Shown one piece after another: positions 28,134 through 37,409 of a DNA stretch of 64,000 nt. Numbering within the stretch: the first letter of the stretch is position 1; every line of letters starts with the position of its first letter. This DNA is from Saccharibacillus sacchari DSM 19268. GTDB lineage: Bacteria > Bacillota > Bacilli > Paenibacillales > Paenibacillaceae. A model generated the notes under the pieces. The model was not told the DNA's origin and searched no databases. It worked only from the letters and a program-made list of their open reading frames with translations. The stretch covers positions 2,307,344 through 2,371,343 of the forward strand of contig NZ_KK073875.1 of the NCBI RefSeq assembly GCF_000585395.1, read 5' to 3'. The position numbers and the translations under genes are program-made.

Positions 28134-29249
28134 TTACAGGCCTGCGAAAGGATTGGTTCCTTTCGGCAGCAAGGATGCGAAGGTGAAGTCAAAGGAAGGA
28201 ATACCTGCCGCGTAAGGCGTGTATTCGTACTGCTGGAAGAAGATCGTAAATCCGCCGTTCGTGACATAGAAGCCTGGCGCGTTGCCGATTGTTTTAAAGC
28301 TGCCTTCTTCAAGCAAAGAGCCTTGTTTTTTGAACTCCGCCGCAATCTTTTTGTCGATCGCGCTGCGGTGGTTCGGGTTGGCTTTCAGCAGTTGGTCCAG
28401 CGTCACTTCTTTGCCTGTTTTCACGTCGAAGTTGTAGCCGCTCTGAATCGTACCGCCGTGCGCGCCGCCGTAAAAGCCGTAATCTTGAGTCACTACGCTG
28501 AGCAAGCCGTCTTTGTTGTAGGCGATCATGTAGTTGCCGTCCGCTTCGTAATGCATGTTCCGGCTATCCAGCGGACCGAATTCTTCGACTTGTTTTTCGA
28601 AATCGGACAGGAACGTCTCGGCATGCTTCTTCAGCGTGGCGTTGATTTTCGCGATGCCTGCGGCGCTGCCGGACAATTCCGGATACCGGATATCGATCAC
28701 CGCGCCGTCTTCCGTTTTCTTGAGCGTCTTTTCGGTGATCGTGATGCCCGTGGATGCCGCCGTCTTCAACGCAACCGTCTTGGTCGAAGCGTTCCACACC
28801 CCGTCAATACCCGCATAATCGCGCAGTACGGACAACGGCACATACATCGTTCCGCCGCTTACGCGCCCTTGTTGGGATTGAAGCCCGACGCCGCCCGCGC
28901 CGATCCATACCTCGCCTTCATACGGAGACAGCGTTAGCGCATTAGGCGAAGTTCCCAGCATGTAAAGCCCCGTTGTTTTATCGTAAGTCAGCGACAGGCC
29001 AGCGGCCTTTGCCAACGCTTTGATCGGTACATAAGTGTTGCCAGCCGCTTGGAAAGCGTTCGCTCCCACGGCTTTTCCGTTCCAGGTTACTTTCACGTTC
29101 TTTGTCGCTTGCGCGCTTGCAGTCACTGTAGCGGCATTTGCATCAGTCGTGCCGAGAAGCGCCGTGGTCGGAAGCAGCAATCCTGCTGTAAGCACAGCGG
29201 CTGTCACCAGTTTGGTTGTCTTTTTCAAAGTCGGGGTTACGCGTTTCAT
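28134..29249 (-). CDS. secreted copper-amine-oxidase-N/stalk-domain protein with DUF3298
   Basis: 371 residues. The basic N-terminus plus hydrophobic LVTAAVLTAGLLLPTTALLG ending near DANAA is a Sec signal peptide. Residues ~48-160 form the beta-rich stalk domain (Cu_amine_oxidN1 type, NTYVPIKALAKAAGLSLTYD, TMYVPLSVLRDYAG). The C-terminal ~200 residues resemble DUF4163/DUF3298 as in RsiV (FYGGAHGGTIQSGYNFDVKTGKE in parts). In RsiV this domain binds lysozyme; here there is no membrane anchor or sigma factor nearby, so the role is unknown. AAGGAGCTG precedes the ATG. Confidence 0.8.
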   Translation of the reverse strand: MKRVTPTLKKTTKLVTAAVLTAGLLLPTTALLGTTDANAATVTASAQATKNVKVTWNGKAVGANAFQAAGNTYVPIKALAKAAGLSLTYDKTTGLYMLGTSPNALTLSPYEGEVWIGAGGVGLQSQQGRVSGGTMYVPLSVLRDYAGIDGVWNASTKTVALKTAASTGITITEKTLKKTEDGAVIDIRYPELSGSAAGIAKINATLKKHAETFLSDFEKQVEEFGPLDSRNMHYEADGNYMIAYNKDGLLSVVTQDYGFYGGAHGGTIQSGYNFDVKTGKEVTLDQLLKANPNHRSAIDKKIAAEFKKQGSLLEEGSFKTIGNAPGFYVTNGGFTIFFQQYEYTPYAAGIPSFDFTFASLLPKGTNPFAGL

Positions 29250-29419
29250 ATCCGTTCAGCTCCTTCGCATCTTGGCGATCTCTTTGTTTGTCTATCCCTT
29301 TGTGATTATAAAGAGAGCCGACCAAGAATGGGTGACAACGAGCGTTACAGTATTGCAATACCCGGGCAGGCTTTTTTACAAAATTGTCAGAGTCCTTGTT
29401 ACTATTTCCGACTCGTGAG

Positions 29420-30043
29420 TCAGGCGTCGACGCCTGTGTCCCATTTATTCGGCATGCTCATGATATTGGATAAACGCCCTCCCGGCGGTGCCGGACTTAC
29501 CGGGAAATCCAACTCCAGAATCAGCATCGGCAACTTGTTGTGGTCCAGATTGCGGTCGGCAAAGTACCCGTAAAACGAATACAAATACCCGCATGGATAG
29601 TTATCGGAATCCGACTCCTCGTAAGGTCTCAGGATCGCCGTATCGTCAAGGTCGCTGAAATCCGGTTGCTGCTTCAACTCGTCCGCATAGTTTGATCGGG
29701 CTTCGAATCGCTGTCCGACTTCCACCCTGTCCGTAAACCATTCGATCATTTTGGCCAATACGCGTGCCGGACGATGGGGCGAAGCAATCAGAATTTCGGG
29801 ATGTCCGAAGCTGTATTCCAATCCGATCGTGAACGCGTAATTCATTCCTTCGTCCGACAGGACGATAGGTACCCAGCCTTTATGCATCAGCTCCGGAATA
29901 TAAGATAATCTTTTCCGGGTAAAATCCGTATACTCCTCGCAAAACAGAGAGTAGCGTTCGATCAGATTACGGCCGGGATTCTCGTGCAGAAGTCTTCGAT
30001 AGTATTGTTTTCGGCTTTCGGGAATGTTCAATGTCTCGATCAA
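29420..30043 (-). CDS. DUF4262-like protein
   Basis: About 207 residues. The start is uncertain: TTG at 30043 lies 8 nt after GAGAGG, whereas GTG at 30052 overlaps that ribosome site. The central MNYAFTIGLEYSFGHPEILI resembles the core of DUF4262 (FAYTIGL...HPE). No signal peptide or membrane helix is present. It seems monocistronic. The function is not known for this family. Confidence 0.6.
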   Translation of the reverse strand: MIETLNIPESRKQYYRRLLHENPGRNLIERYSLFCEEYTDFTRKRLSYIPELMHKGWVPIVLSDEGMNYAFTIGLEYSFGHPEILIASPHRPARVLAKMIEWFTDRVEVGQRFEARSNYADELKQQPDFSDLDDTAILRPYEESDSDNYPCGYLYSFYGYFADRNLDHNKLPMLILELDFPVSPAPPGGRLSNIMSMPNKWDTGVDA

Positions 30044-30221
30044 TGGAATCACCTCTCTTTTCGGCTCCGAAGGGTTTGGTTCTGCGTACGTTTCTTACTC
30101 CTTTTATAAACCTCACATTCAATTCAAAACAGCCGAACGTCCTTTTTGCGTAAAATATTCATGCTTTGCACAGGCAGATGCGGCATCAAAAAAAGCCCTG
30201 CCCATAAGCTTTTAAGCAAGA

Positions 30222-30253
30222 AAGCCACCTTCGCAAAAATGCGAAAGCGGCTC
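30222..30253 (-). terminator. possible terminator after the SIMPL-domain gene
   Basis: On the minus strand AGCC..TTTCGC pairs with GCGAA..GGCT and is followed by TTCTT; the T-run is weak. Confidence 0.5.
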
Positions 30254-30288
30254 TCCTGAATGTTGTTTTCGTTTCCGAAAATCAGACC

Positions 30289-31044
30289 TTATTTCATTTC
30301 GTATTGAACGGTGACAAAAGTGTTGATGGTGATTTGCCCAGGGTTGATGGACGTAGCGGGAGCCGAAGCACTGCTATCCGCCATTTCCGCTCTTGCATAT
30401 TCCGCGTACAGAATCGGCGCATCGGCGTTTTCCAGGCTGATCGACGTTGCCGCGCCCAATGTGCGACCTGCCGCTTTCGCGATCGCCGCTGCCTTTTTGT
30501 TGGCGCTGGTGATCGCTTTCGCAATCGCTTCTTCTTCATATTGATCCGGGTTCTCGGACGCGAAGCTGATGTTTTGAATACGGTTCGCTCCCGCTTCGGA
30601 AGCGGCATCCAGCAGTTGGCCGATCTTGTCGAGGTCGCGGTACGTCACTTTCAGCACGTGAGTGGAGCCGTAGTCCTTGACGGTCTGACCGTTATTCTCG
30701 CTGTACGTGTAATTCGGCGATACGTAGAACTGCTCCGTCTCGATATCTTTCGCCGCGATCTTCCAGTCCGTTTTGAGCAAGGTGTTCAGCTTGCTCATCA
30801 CGGCAGCCGTTTTCTTTTGCGCGGCCGCGGCCGTCGTTGCGTTCGATTCCACGCCGATGTACAGATACGCGACGTCCGGCGTAACTTTAACCTCGCCTTT
30901 GCCTGTTACGTTAATGACGTTCATCGGTACAACCTCCGCTGCTTGTGCCTGACCGATTCCGAACGATGCGGGAAGTGCCGCGCCTCCTACCAGCAAAGAT
31001 CCCGCGATCAATACGCTGCCTAACGGTTTCATCCACATTTTCAT
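30289..31044 (-). CDS. secreted SIMPL-domain (DUF541) protein
   Basis: 251 residues with a Sec signal peptide (MKMWMKPLGSVLIAGSLLVG ... AQAAE, cleavage about residue 36). The mature protein fits the SIMPL/DUF541 family: INVTGKGEVKVTPDVAYLYIG, then IETEQFYVSPNYTY and the C-terminal INTFVTVQYEMK. Related proteins are periplasmic or surface (E. coli YggE, Brucella BP26) and are linked to stress, without a known enzymatic activity. GGAGGGGTTAAAC precedes the ATG. Confidence 0.88.
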   Translation of the reverse strand: MKMWMKPLGSVLIAGSLLVGGAALPASFGIGQAQAAEVVPMNVINVTGKGEVKVTPDVAYLYIGVESNATTAAAAQKKTAAVMSKLNTLLKTDWKIAAKDIETEQFYVSPNYTYSENNGQTVKDYGSTHVLKVTYRDLDKIGQLLDAASEAGANRIQNISFASENPDQYEEEAIAKAITSANKKAAAIAKAAGRTLGAATSISLENADAPILYAEYARAEMADSSASAPATSINPGQITINTFVTVQYEMK

Positions 31045-31168
31045 GTTTAACCCCTCCTGTTATGGTTGATTACCCTCTAAACGCCAACGATTCGAAAAAG
31101 GTTGCAGCTGCATGGATATACGTCGATTTTTTTTAAAAACCTTTGCGCAAACTGCTTTTTGAGTCGAT

Positions 31169-31218
31169 AAAAAAGCCTTTCCAACCACTCTTATACAAAG
31201 AATAGTCGAAAAGGCTTT
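31169..31218 (-). terminator. terminator after the serine hydrolase/SLH gene
   Basis: On the minus strand AAAGCCTTTtCgAC pairs with GTtGgAAAGGCTTT and ends in TTTTTTATC. Confidence 0.8.
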
Positions 31219-31248
31219 GGTGAACTTAAACATTCCATTTTTTAAAAA

Positions 31249-33375
31249 TTAAGCAGCAGGCTCTTCTTCCGGCTCTGCCGCCGCATCTTCAAGCTGCATC
31301 GCTCCCGTGATCGTGCTGGTCAGCAGCATATCGTTGATCGCCGCGTTTTCGGCACGGGTCAACGCCTTTTTCGATTGGAAGTTGGCGGCTCCCGCATCGG
31401 TAAACGTCACTTCCGGGCCGTGATAGCCCAGCATGATCGCCAATTTCACGGCCGGTTCCGCCCACTTGTCGGTATTGCCGGTCAATTCGACGACTTCCAA
31501 CAACTCCGGCGGATACAAGCCTGCTGTCGAGTTATAGATAATTACGGCTGCTTCTTGGCGCGTGATCGGACGATCCGGCTGGAACAACCCTTTTTCGTTA
31601 CCCGAGACAAGACCGTATTCATAGGCAGTCTGAATGGCCGCCGCATACGGATGTCCCTGAATATCGGCGAATTCCGGCGCATTTTCGGAGAACGGAATCG
31701 CGGAAGTGCGCATGAGCATATCGATATACTCGCCGCGAGTCACAGCCTGATCCGGGCCGAAAGCTTGGTTCGGGTCGTTCGGGTAGTAGCCCAGCGATTG
31801 GAGATCGAGAATGTATTTCGAGTACGGATGCGTCGACGGGATATCGTTGAATCCGGCCGGCTTCACGCCTTTTTGCTCATAACCCATCGGATTTAGGTAC
31901 GGCTCTTTCAGGTACGAAACGTTGCCGGCTTCATCCGTTTTGAATGCAACGAGCATCTTGTTCGCATCGATAAACAGTCCCGGCGCGACCTGCTGCAAAG
32001 CACGTTCGCCCGTCAAAGGGTCGGAGATGACCATGCGTCCGCGCGAACCCGGACCTACTTTGGACACGATGCTTTCAACGCGAAGGTCTTTGTACAGACC
32101 CGCATAGCGGGCCAGTTGCTCCGGCGACTCTTCGGTAAAGGCCGGGAACTTCGCTTCGACCGCATACTGCGGGAAGAATTCGGAGATGAAAGCGGCATAA
32201 AGCTGTTCGCGCAGTCCGCCGTTTTGGTTATAGACGACAAATACGCCCGTATCTTGCTCGGGAATCAGGAACATCAACGAACTGGCTCCCGGAATGTCGC
32301 CCGCTTTCGTGATGACCTTGCTGCTGCTCCCCGCGCCGGGAAGCTGCGATGCCGCTTCGAAGCCGTACGTGGCATCAGGCAGCAGCGGATGAATGGCCGA
32401 GCGGTATTCCGTCATCGAAGCTACGGTATCGGCTTTGAGCAGTTGCGCGCCGGATGCCGTCTTGCCGTCGTTCAAGAACGCGATCATGAACTTGGAGATG
32501 TCTTCTGCAGTAGAGAGCATGCCTCCCGAAGGCATCACGGTCGGTCGAACGGTATACGGATCAACCGGTTCGCCCGCCGCATAACCGGTCGCCGCGTTTT
32601 CCATCAACTCGTCCGTCATCAGAAAATCCGTGCTGTCCATGCCGAGCGGCGCGAAGACGTTTTTCTCCATATAGTCTTCATACGGCGTTCCGCTGGCTTG
32701 CTGTACGATATAACCGAGCAGCAGGAACGCGAAGTTGTCGTACATGTAAGCGGTACCCGGTTCGCGCACGACGTCCGGCATGTATTTGGCGATATAATCT
32801 TTCAAGTCCACGTATTCGTCCAGATCCGGATTCAGGTCGTCCTGGGTCGGGTCCTGGATCTTAAAGCCGCTTCGGTGAGTCAACAGATCGGCGACGGTAA
32901 CCGGTTCGCTGAACGGGTTATTAAACGCAATGTCGCCCAAGTATGTACGAATATCGGTGTCCAATCCCACTTTTCCTTGCTCGACAAGCTGCATGATCGC
33001 GGCTGCCGTGAAGGTCTTCGAGACGGATGCCATGCGGAACACGTCATTTTTCGGATCAACGGTGCGCTTGCTGTCGACATCGGCGTAACCGTAGCCTTTT
33101 TCCGCAAGCACTTGGCCGTTTTTGACCACCACGACCGCGGCTCCCGGAGCCATCTCTTGAATCGCTTCCTCCGCGAAAAAAGCGTCCAGGAAAGCCGTGA
33201 CCGACGATGCAGTCAGTGCGGTATTCTGGGCGGAAGCGGATGTTGTTGCCGACGGCGTCGTGTCAGCAGCCGCCGAAGTCAGTGACGGAGGCAGCAGCGT
33301 AAGCGCGAGCGCAGCAGCCATTGCGGCTTTGGTCCACCTGACCGATGCCGCTTTCCAAACGTTATGTGTTTTCAA
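31249..33375 (-). CDS. beta-lactamase-family serine hydrolase with C-terminal SLH domains
   Basis: About 708 residues from a TTG at 33375, 9 nt after GGGAG; the upstream frame to 33483 lacks a ribosome site. Signal peptide about residues 8-37 (ending TSAAA). The class C beta-lactamase/DD-peptidase fold follows (~60-420): the nucleophile motif SVSK in RMASVSKTFTAAAI and YDN in AYMYDNFAFLLLG are visible. About 140 residues of linker lead to SLH repeats (HPYSKYILDLQSLGYYP.., FQPDRPITRQEAAVIIY) and an acidic tail. I infer a wall-anchored esterase, peptidase or D-aminopeptidase-like enzyme; antibiotic hydrolysis is not implied. Confidence 0.85.
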   Translation of the reverse strand: MKTHNVWKAASVRWTKAAMAAALALTLLPPSLTSAAADTTPSATTSASAQNTALTASSVTAFLDAFFAEEAIQEMAPGAAVVVVKNGQVLAEKGYGYADVDSKRTVDPKNDVFRMASVSKTFTAAAIMQLVEQGKVGLDTDIRTYLGDIAFNNPFSEPVTVADLLTHRSGFKIQDPTQDDLNPDLDEYVDLKDYIAKYMPDVVREPGTAYMYDNFAFLLLGYIVQQASGTPYEDYMEKNVFAPLGMDSTDFLMTDELMENAATGYAAGEPVDPYTVRPTVMPSGGMLSTAEDISKFMIAFLNDGKTASGAQLLKADTVASMTEYRSAIHPLLPDATYGFEAASQLPGAGSSSKVITKAGDIPGASSLMFLIPEQDTGVFVVYNQNGGLREQLYAAFISEFFPQYAVEAKFPAFTEESPEQLARYAGLYKDLRVESIVSKVGPGSRGRMVISDPLTGERALQQVAPGLFIDANKMLVAFKTDEAGNVSYLKEPYLNPMGYEQKGVKPAGFNDIPSTHPYSKYILDLQSLGYYPNDPNQAFGPDQAVTRGEYIDMLMRTSAIPFSENAPEFADIQGHPYAAAIQTAYEYGLVSGNEKGLFQPDRPITRQEAAVIIYNSTAGLYPPELLEVVELTGNTDKWAEPAVKLAIMLGYHGPEVTFTDAGAANFQSKKALTRAENAAINDMLLTSTITGAMQLEDAAAEPEEEPAA

Positions 33376-33596
33376 TCTGTTGATCTCCCTTCTCTCTATC
33401 CATTGGGGTTGTTCCGATGCTTTCAGACGTACGTAGCAAGCGTATCGGTACTTTGTTTTTACCCTTGCCGCCTTGCCTCCCAAACATGCCCGAAGCGCTC
33501 TATATAGCGGAAACGCGATTATTTTTTCTTTGCATTGGTAATATTTGTTTTTAATGTGAAAACATCAAGCAGCTAAGGCCGGCAATTGTAAAAATA

Positions 33597-33629
33597 CGTA
33601 AAAACCCTCTGAAGAAATCAGAGGGTTTC
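33597..33629 (-). terminator. terminator after the HPr gene
   Basis: AAACCCTCTGA pairs with TCAGAGGGTTT around a 5-nt loop, with TTTTT on the minus strand. Confidence 0.9.
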
Positions 33630-33663
33630 GCGTATGAAGTAAATATGGACGTATATGGAAAAT

Positions 33664-33933
33664 TTATTGATTTTCCAGTTCTTCCTTGCTAACAAGGCTG
33701 ATTAAAGCGTTTACAGCCTGTTCGGCGTCCGCGCCTTCCGCACTGATGTGAATTTCGGTACCGGAACTAATGGCCAGGCTCATGATCCCCATGATACTTT
33801 TGGCGTTTACTTTTTTATCTTCCTTTTCTACGAAGATCTCGGAAGAATATTTATTAGCTTCCTGAACGAACAAAGCTGCAGGTCTGGCGTGCAGCCCCGT
33901 CTTCAGTCGAACGACTACCGGGTGCTTGGTCAT
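33664..33933 (-). CDS. HPr family phosphocarrier protein
   Basis: 89 residues from the ATG at 33933 (MTKHPVVVRLKTGLHARPAA); a TTG at 33939 is closer to GGGGGTAAG but would give only two more residues. Both regulatory sites are intact: His15 in TGLHARPA (PTS phosphorylation by enzyme I) and Ser46 in AKSIMGIMSL (HPrK target). The gene occupies the position of crh, next to whiA-yvcK-rapZ, yet true Crh lacks His15. It may therefore act in sugar transport and in CcpA-dependent repression. hprK is in this window at 59.5 kb. Confidence 0.9.
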   Translation of the reverse strand: MTKHPVVVRLKTGLHARPAALFVQEANKYSSEIFVEKEDKKVNAKSIMGIMSLAISSGTEIHISAEGADAEQAVNALISLVSKEELENQ

Positions 33934-34044
33934 GAGCAATCTTACCCCCTATGCAAAATGAAGTTCCTGTCGAAACGCATTATTATATTTAGTATAACAT
34001 AACTTCGGTTGCTCACACTAGTCTAAAACCGCTGTGCTTGAAAA

Positions 34045-34212
34045 GCGGGGGCGCTGCGGGAGGAATCTTTAGCTTATGCTTTCGATGTGCCTTTCTCCGA
34101 AAGGCTTTAGGTCGCGTGTTGCATTTGGGAAGCTGGATTGAATTTTCTAAAGGAAGCTTCCCAAATGCAAAGGCGATCGCTAACGCTCCTACACTGAATT
34201 CCTCCCTCCGCT
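34045..34212. repeat. structured repeat R1
   Basis: Plus orientation. Constant motifs: CTGCG, GTCGCGTGTTG, GGATTGAA, CAAAGGCGATCG, CACTGAATT. Inner stem GCATTTGGGAAGCT/AGCTTCCCAAATGC; middle stem GGGAGGAAT/ATTCCTCCC; an extra side hairpin GCCTTTC/GAAAGGC. It lies between whiA and the HPr gene. Confidence 0.75.
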
Positions 34213-34267
34213 TGGGCTTTTTAGGCAGAGTTTTTCTTTCCTTTTTTTAAAAATAAAATTCGTGAAG

Positions 34268-34490
34268 GCTGAATCTGCCTGAACGCTGTCGAGAAAGTCC
34301 AACGTAGCTGGAAGCGAGAAGACGGAGAGAGAAATTCAGTGAAAAACGCCTTTGAACTCGGAAAATTCCTTATAAAATTCCAATCGATCTTTCCGAGTGA
34401 GACAGCGTTTTGAACGAATTTCTCTCGCAGTCTTCTCGCTTCCCCCGCCGAAGTAACTTTCCCGACAGTCTTTAGGCAGCAATATTCAGC
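34268..34490. repeat. structured repeat R2 with long flanking stems
   Basis: Minus orientation, tail to tail with R1. Inner stem ACTCGGAAA/TTTCCGAGT, middle stem GAGAGAAATTC/GAATTTCTCTC, outer stem GGAAGCGAGAAGAC/GTCTTCTCGCTTCC. Further pairing (CTGTCG..GAAAGT with ACTTTC..CGACAG, and GCTGAAT with ATTCAGC) extends the hairpin to the whiA stop codon. Confidence 0.78.
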
Positions 34491-35415
34491 TGCCCCGAAT
34501 TTTCTCCGCCATGATGTCGAGTTTGCGCAGGCGGTGATTCACGCCGGATTTGCTGACGGTGCCTTTGAGCAGTTCGCCGACTTCCTTCAGGTTGATTTCG
34601 GGATGCGCCAGGCGAACTTCGGCGACTTCGCGCAGTTTTTCCGGCAGGCTTTCCAATCCGACTTCTCTTTGCAGGAAACGGATATTGTCGATCTGACGCA
34701 CGGCGGCGCCGATCGTTTTGTTGAGGTTGGCCGTCTCGCAGTTGACGATCCGGTTGACCGAATTGCGCATATCGCGCATGATGCGGACATCCTCGAATTT
34801 GAACAGAGACTGGTGGGCTCCGATAATATTCAGAAGTTCAATGATTTTCTCGCCTTCTTTGAGGTAGAAAATGAAACCTTTCTTCCGTTCGATGCAGCGA
34901 GCGTTCAAGTTGAATTCGTTGGCGAGATCGACGAGCGCCTGGCAGTGCTCTTCGTACATGGAGGCGATCTCCAGGTGATACGACGAGCCTTCCGGGTTGT
35001 TGACCGAGCCGCCCGCCATGAAGGCGCCGCGCAAGTAGGCGCGTTTGCAGCAGGTCTTTTTCACGATCTCGGGGCTGATGCCGGGCAGGAATTGGAATCC
35101 TTCCGACGTGATTTTAAGCGATCCGAGCAGTTCTTGCACGCCGGCAGGAATCCGCACGATATAGACGTTATTTTTTTTCAGGCGCATTTTTTTGCGTACA
35201 AGCAGTTCGGTATGCACGCTAAAATGCTTTTTGATCAACGAATAGATCCGGCGAGCAATCGCCGCGTTTTCGGTCGAAATATCGAGACTGACTTTCTTGT
35301 TGGAGAGCTGGACCGAGCCGTTCATTCGAATCAATGCGGATAACTCCGCTCTTTCGCAGCAGGCGTCCGCCTCCACCATGGTCAGTTCTTTCTTGGTTTG
35401 AGCCGCGAACGACAT
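34486..35415 (-). CDS. whiA: WhiA-family DNA-binding protein
   Basis: 309 residues. The N-terminal two-thirds has the LAGLIDADG homing-endonuclease-like fold ([20 protein letters not shown]), catalytically inactive in this family. The C-terminal HTH is [20 protein letters not shown]. In B. subtilis WhiA binds DNA and influences cell division and chromosome segregation; in Streptomyces it is a sporulation regulator. AGGGGTG precedes the ATG. It lies 7 nt downstream of yvcK. Repeat R2 reaches its stop codon. Confidence 0.95.
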   Translation of the reverse strand: MSFAAQTKKELTMVEADACCERAELSALIRMNGSVQLSNKKVSLDISTENAAIARRIYSLIKKHFSVHTELLVRKKMRLKKNNVYIVRIPAGVQELLGSLKITSEGFQFLPGISPEIVKKTCCKRAYLRGAFMAGGSVNNPEGSSYHLEIASMYEEHCQALVDLANEFNLNARCIERKKGFIFYLKEGEKIIELLNIIGAHQSLFKFEDVRIMRDMRNSVNRIVNCETANLNKTIGAAVRQIDNIRFLQREVGLESLPEKLREVAEVRLAHPEINLKEVGELLKGTVSKSGVNHRLRKLDIMAEKIRGS

Positions 35416-35422
35416 GGATTAT

Positions 35423-36418
35423 TCACCCCTTTCTCATCATCCAGTCTTCCACAAGCCGGTTAATATGCCGGCTTAGTTGCTCTGCGTCGTGACGCAGATA
35501 TGTGCCGTACTTAACGAACGTATCGGCAATGACGGTGCAGTTGGTCGCCGCCATCTCCTCCAGATCCAATCGGACCGGAGTCGCTCCTTCTTCCGCGTAA
35601 CGGAGCTGCACGGCTTCGGGAATAAGCCCGCTGTTCACCAGCACGTAATCGAACAGATGACTGCCGACATGATCGTGTACCGCCTGAAGATGATCCGCCA
35701 CGCTGAACCCGTCGGTCTCGCCCGGTTGGGTCATGACGTTGCAGATGAACATCTTGACGGCGCTCGACGCGACGAATGCTTCGGACAGCTGCGGCACCAT
35801 CAGATTCGGAAGCAGGCTGGTATACAGACTTCCCGGACCGAGCAAAATGGCGTCCGCGCGCTGAATGGCCAGTACCGCCTCCGGCAGCGCTTCGACTTCC
35901 GCGGGCTCAAGGAAAATGCGCTTGATTTTGCCCCCGTATTCCGGAATATTCGATTCGCCGGTCACGATCGTGCCGTCTTCCATCTCCGCGTGCAAAATGA
36001 CGCCTTCTTTAGCTGCCGGATACACGCGTCCGCGTACGGCGAATACCCGCCCGAGCTCGCGCACGGCGGTGACAAAGTCTCCGGAAATATCCGTCATGGC
36101 AGCCAGGATCAGATTGCCGAGACTATGTCCCGCCAAGCCGGTTCCCGTTTTAAAACGATAACTTAACATATCCGACAACAACGGCTCTACATCGGCTAGC
36201 GATGTAAGCACGTTGCGAATATCGCCCGGAGGCGGCATCTGCATCTCGCTGCGCAGAATGCCGGAACTGCCGCCGTCATCGGCCACCGTAACGATGGCCG
36301 TAATATCGAGCGGCTGTTCCTTCAATCCCCGCAGCATCACAGACAGTCCCGTGCCGCCGCCCATCACGACAATGCGCGGGCGACGAACGGGGCGCTGCGG
36401 CTGTTGCTTCGTATTCAT
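35423..36418 (-). CDS. yvcK: YvcK/GlmR gluconeogenesis factor
   Basis: 331 residues. The start has the CofD-like Rossmann signature IVVMGGGTGLSVMLRGLKEQ, then TVADDGGSSGILR and PPPGDIRNVL. In B. subtilis YvcK (GlmR) binds UDP-GlcNAc and is needed for growth and proper cell shape on gluconeogenic carbon sources. AGGAGTGAACATTC precedes the ATG. It belongs to the rapZ-yvcK-whiA operon, with 48 nt after rapZ and 7 nt before whiA. Confidence 0.95.
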   Translation of the reverse strand: MNTKQQPQRPVRRPRIVVMGGGTGLSVMLRGLKEQPLDITAIVTVADDGGSSGILRSEMQMPPPGDIRNVLTSLADVEPLLSDMLSYRFKTGTGLAGHSLGNLILAAMTDISGDFVTAVRELGRVFAVRGRVYPAAKEGVILHAEMEDGTIVTGESNIPEYGGKIKRIFLEPAEVEALPEAVLAIQRADAILLGPGSLYTSLLPNLMVPQLSEAFVASSAVKMFICNVMTQPGETDGFSVADHLQAVHDHVGSHLFDYVLVNSGLIPEAVQLRYAEEGATPVRLDLEEMAATNCTVIADTFVKYGTYLRHDAEQLSRHINRLVEDWMMRKG

Positions 36419-36466
36419 GAATGTTCACTCCTCAGTACATTGGACCCCTCGAATGTTCGGTTGCAG

Positions 36467-37372
36467 TCAGTGGCGGTCCCGATCGGCGTCCCGGTGATTA
36501 ACTCGCACTCTTTCCGTCTCGCTCGCTCCCAGCATGCGGCCCAAATATTCGGAAATGGCGACCGAGCGATGCTTGCCTCCGGTACAGCCGATGCCGATAA
36601 TCACCTGGCTCTTGCCTTCTTTTCGGTACTGCGGAATGAGAAAATGCAGCATATCCAGTAGTTTGGTCAAAAAGGTCTGCGTCTCCGGCCATTTCATCAC
36701 GTAATCATAGACGTCGCTATTCTGTCCCGTAAGCGGGCGCAGATTGTCGATATAATGCGGATTAGGCAGAAAACGCACGTCGAAGATCAGATCCGCGTCG
36801 ATCGGCACGCCGTACTTGAAGCCGAACGACGTGACATTGACGGATAGCTGGTTGGTCTCCATATGCGCGAAGCGCGAAATGATCTTTTCTTTTAACACGG
36901 CCGGCTTCATATTGGTCGTATCGATAATTTGCGTAGCCGAGTTTTTCAGCTCCTCCAGCATCTTGCGCTCCAGGCGAATGCCGTCGAGCGGCATACCGTC
37001 CGGCGCAAGCGGATGCCGACGGCGCGTCTCTTTGTAACGTTGCACCAGAACCCCGTCATTCGCGTCGAAAAATAGAATTTCGCTGTGAATGGTGAAGTGG
37101 TCCTTGATGTACGCAAGCGATTCGGACAACGCTGCGAAGAACTCGCGGCCGCGCAGGTCGATAACCAGCGCAACCTTGGCGATCTTGCCATTCGACTGTT
37201 CGATCAGCTCGGCAAATTTCGGAATCAGAACCGGCGGCAGATTGTCTACGCAGAAAAAGCCCAAATCTTCCAGGCTCTGCACGGCAATCGTTTTGCCGGC
37301 ACCCGACATTCCCGTGATAATCATCAGCGTGGCGGTCGAAGCCGCCGCGTTCTCGTTTGGAATTTCGCTCAT
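36467..37372 (-). CDS. rapZ: RapZ-family nucleotide-binding protein
   Basis: 301 residues (YvcJ in B. subtilis). Walker A loop GMSGAGKT at about residue 20; DxxG-like and [20 protein letters not shown] in the C-terminal domain. In E. coli RapZ guides RNase E to GlmZ sRNA in response to glucosamine-6-phosphate; in Firmicutes it is an ATP/GTPase linked to competence and possibly amino-sugar sensing. First of the rapZ-yvcK-whiA cluster, 37 nt after glcK. The extreme C-terminus ends in an Asp/Arg/His-rich run. Confidence 0.95.
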   Translation of the reverse strand: MSEIPNENAAASTATLMIITGMSGAGKTIAVQSLEDLGFFCVDNLPPVLIPKFAELIEQSNGKIAKVALVIDLRGREFFAALSESLAYIKDHFTIHSEILFFDANDGVLVQRYKETRRRHPLAPDGMPLDGIRLERKMLEELKNSATQIIDTTNMKPAVLKEKIISRFAHMETNQLSVNVTSFGFKYGVPIDADLIFDVRFLPNPHYIDNLRPLTGQNSDVYDYVMKWPETQTFLTKLLDMLHFLIPQYRKEGKSQVIIGIGCTGGKHRSVAISEYLGRMLGASETERVRVNHRDADRDRH

Positions 37373-37409
37373 GCGACTTCCCCTCCCTGATTTACGGTGT
37401 TTACAAGTC

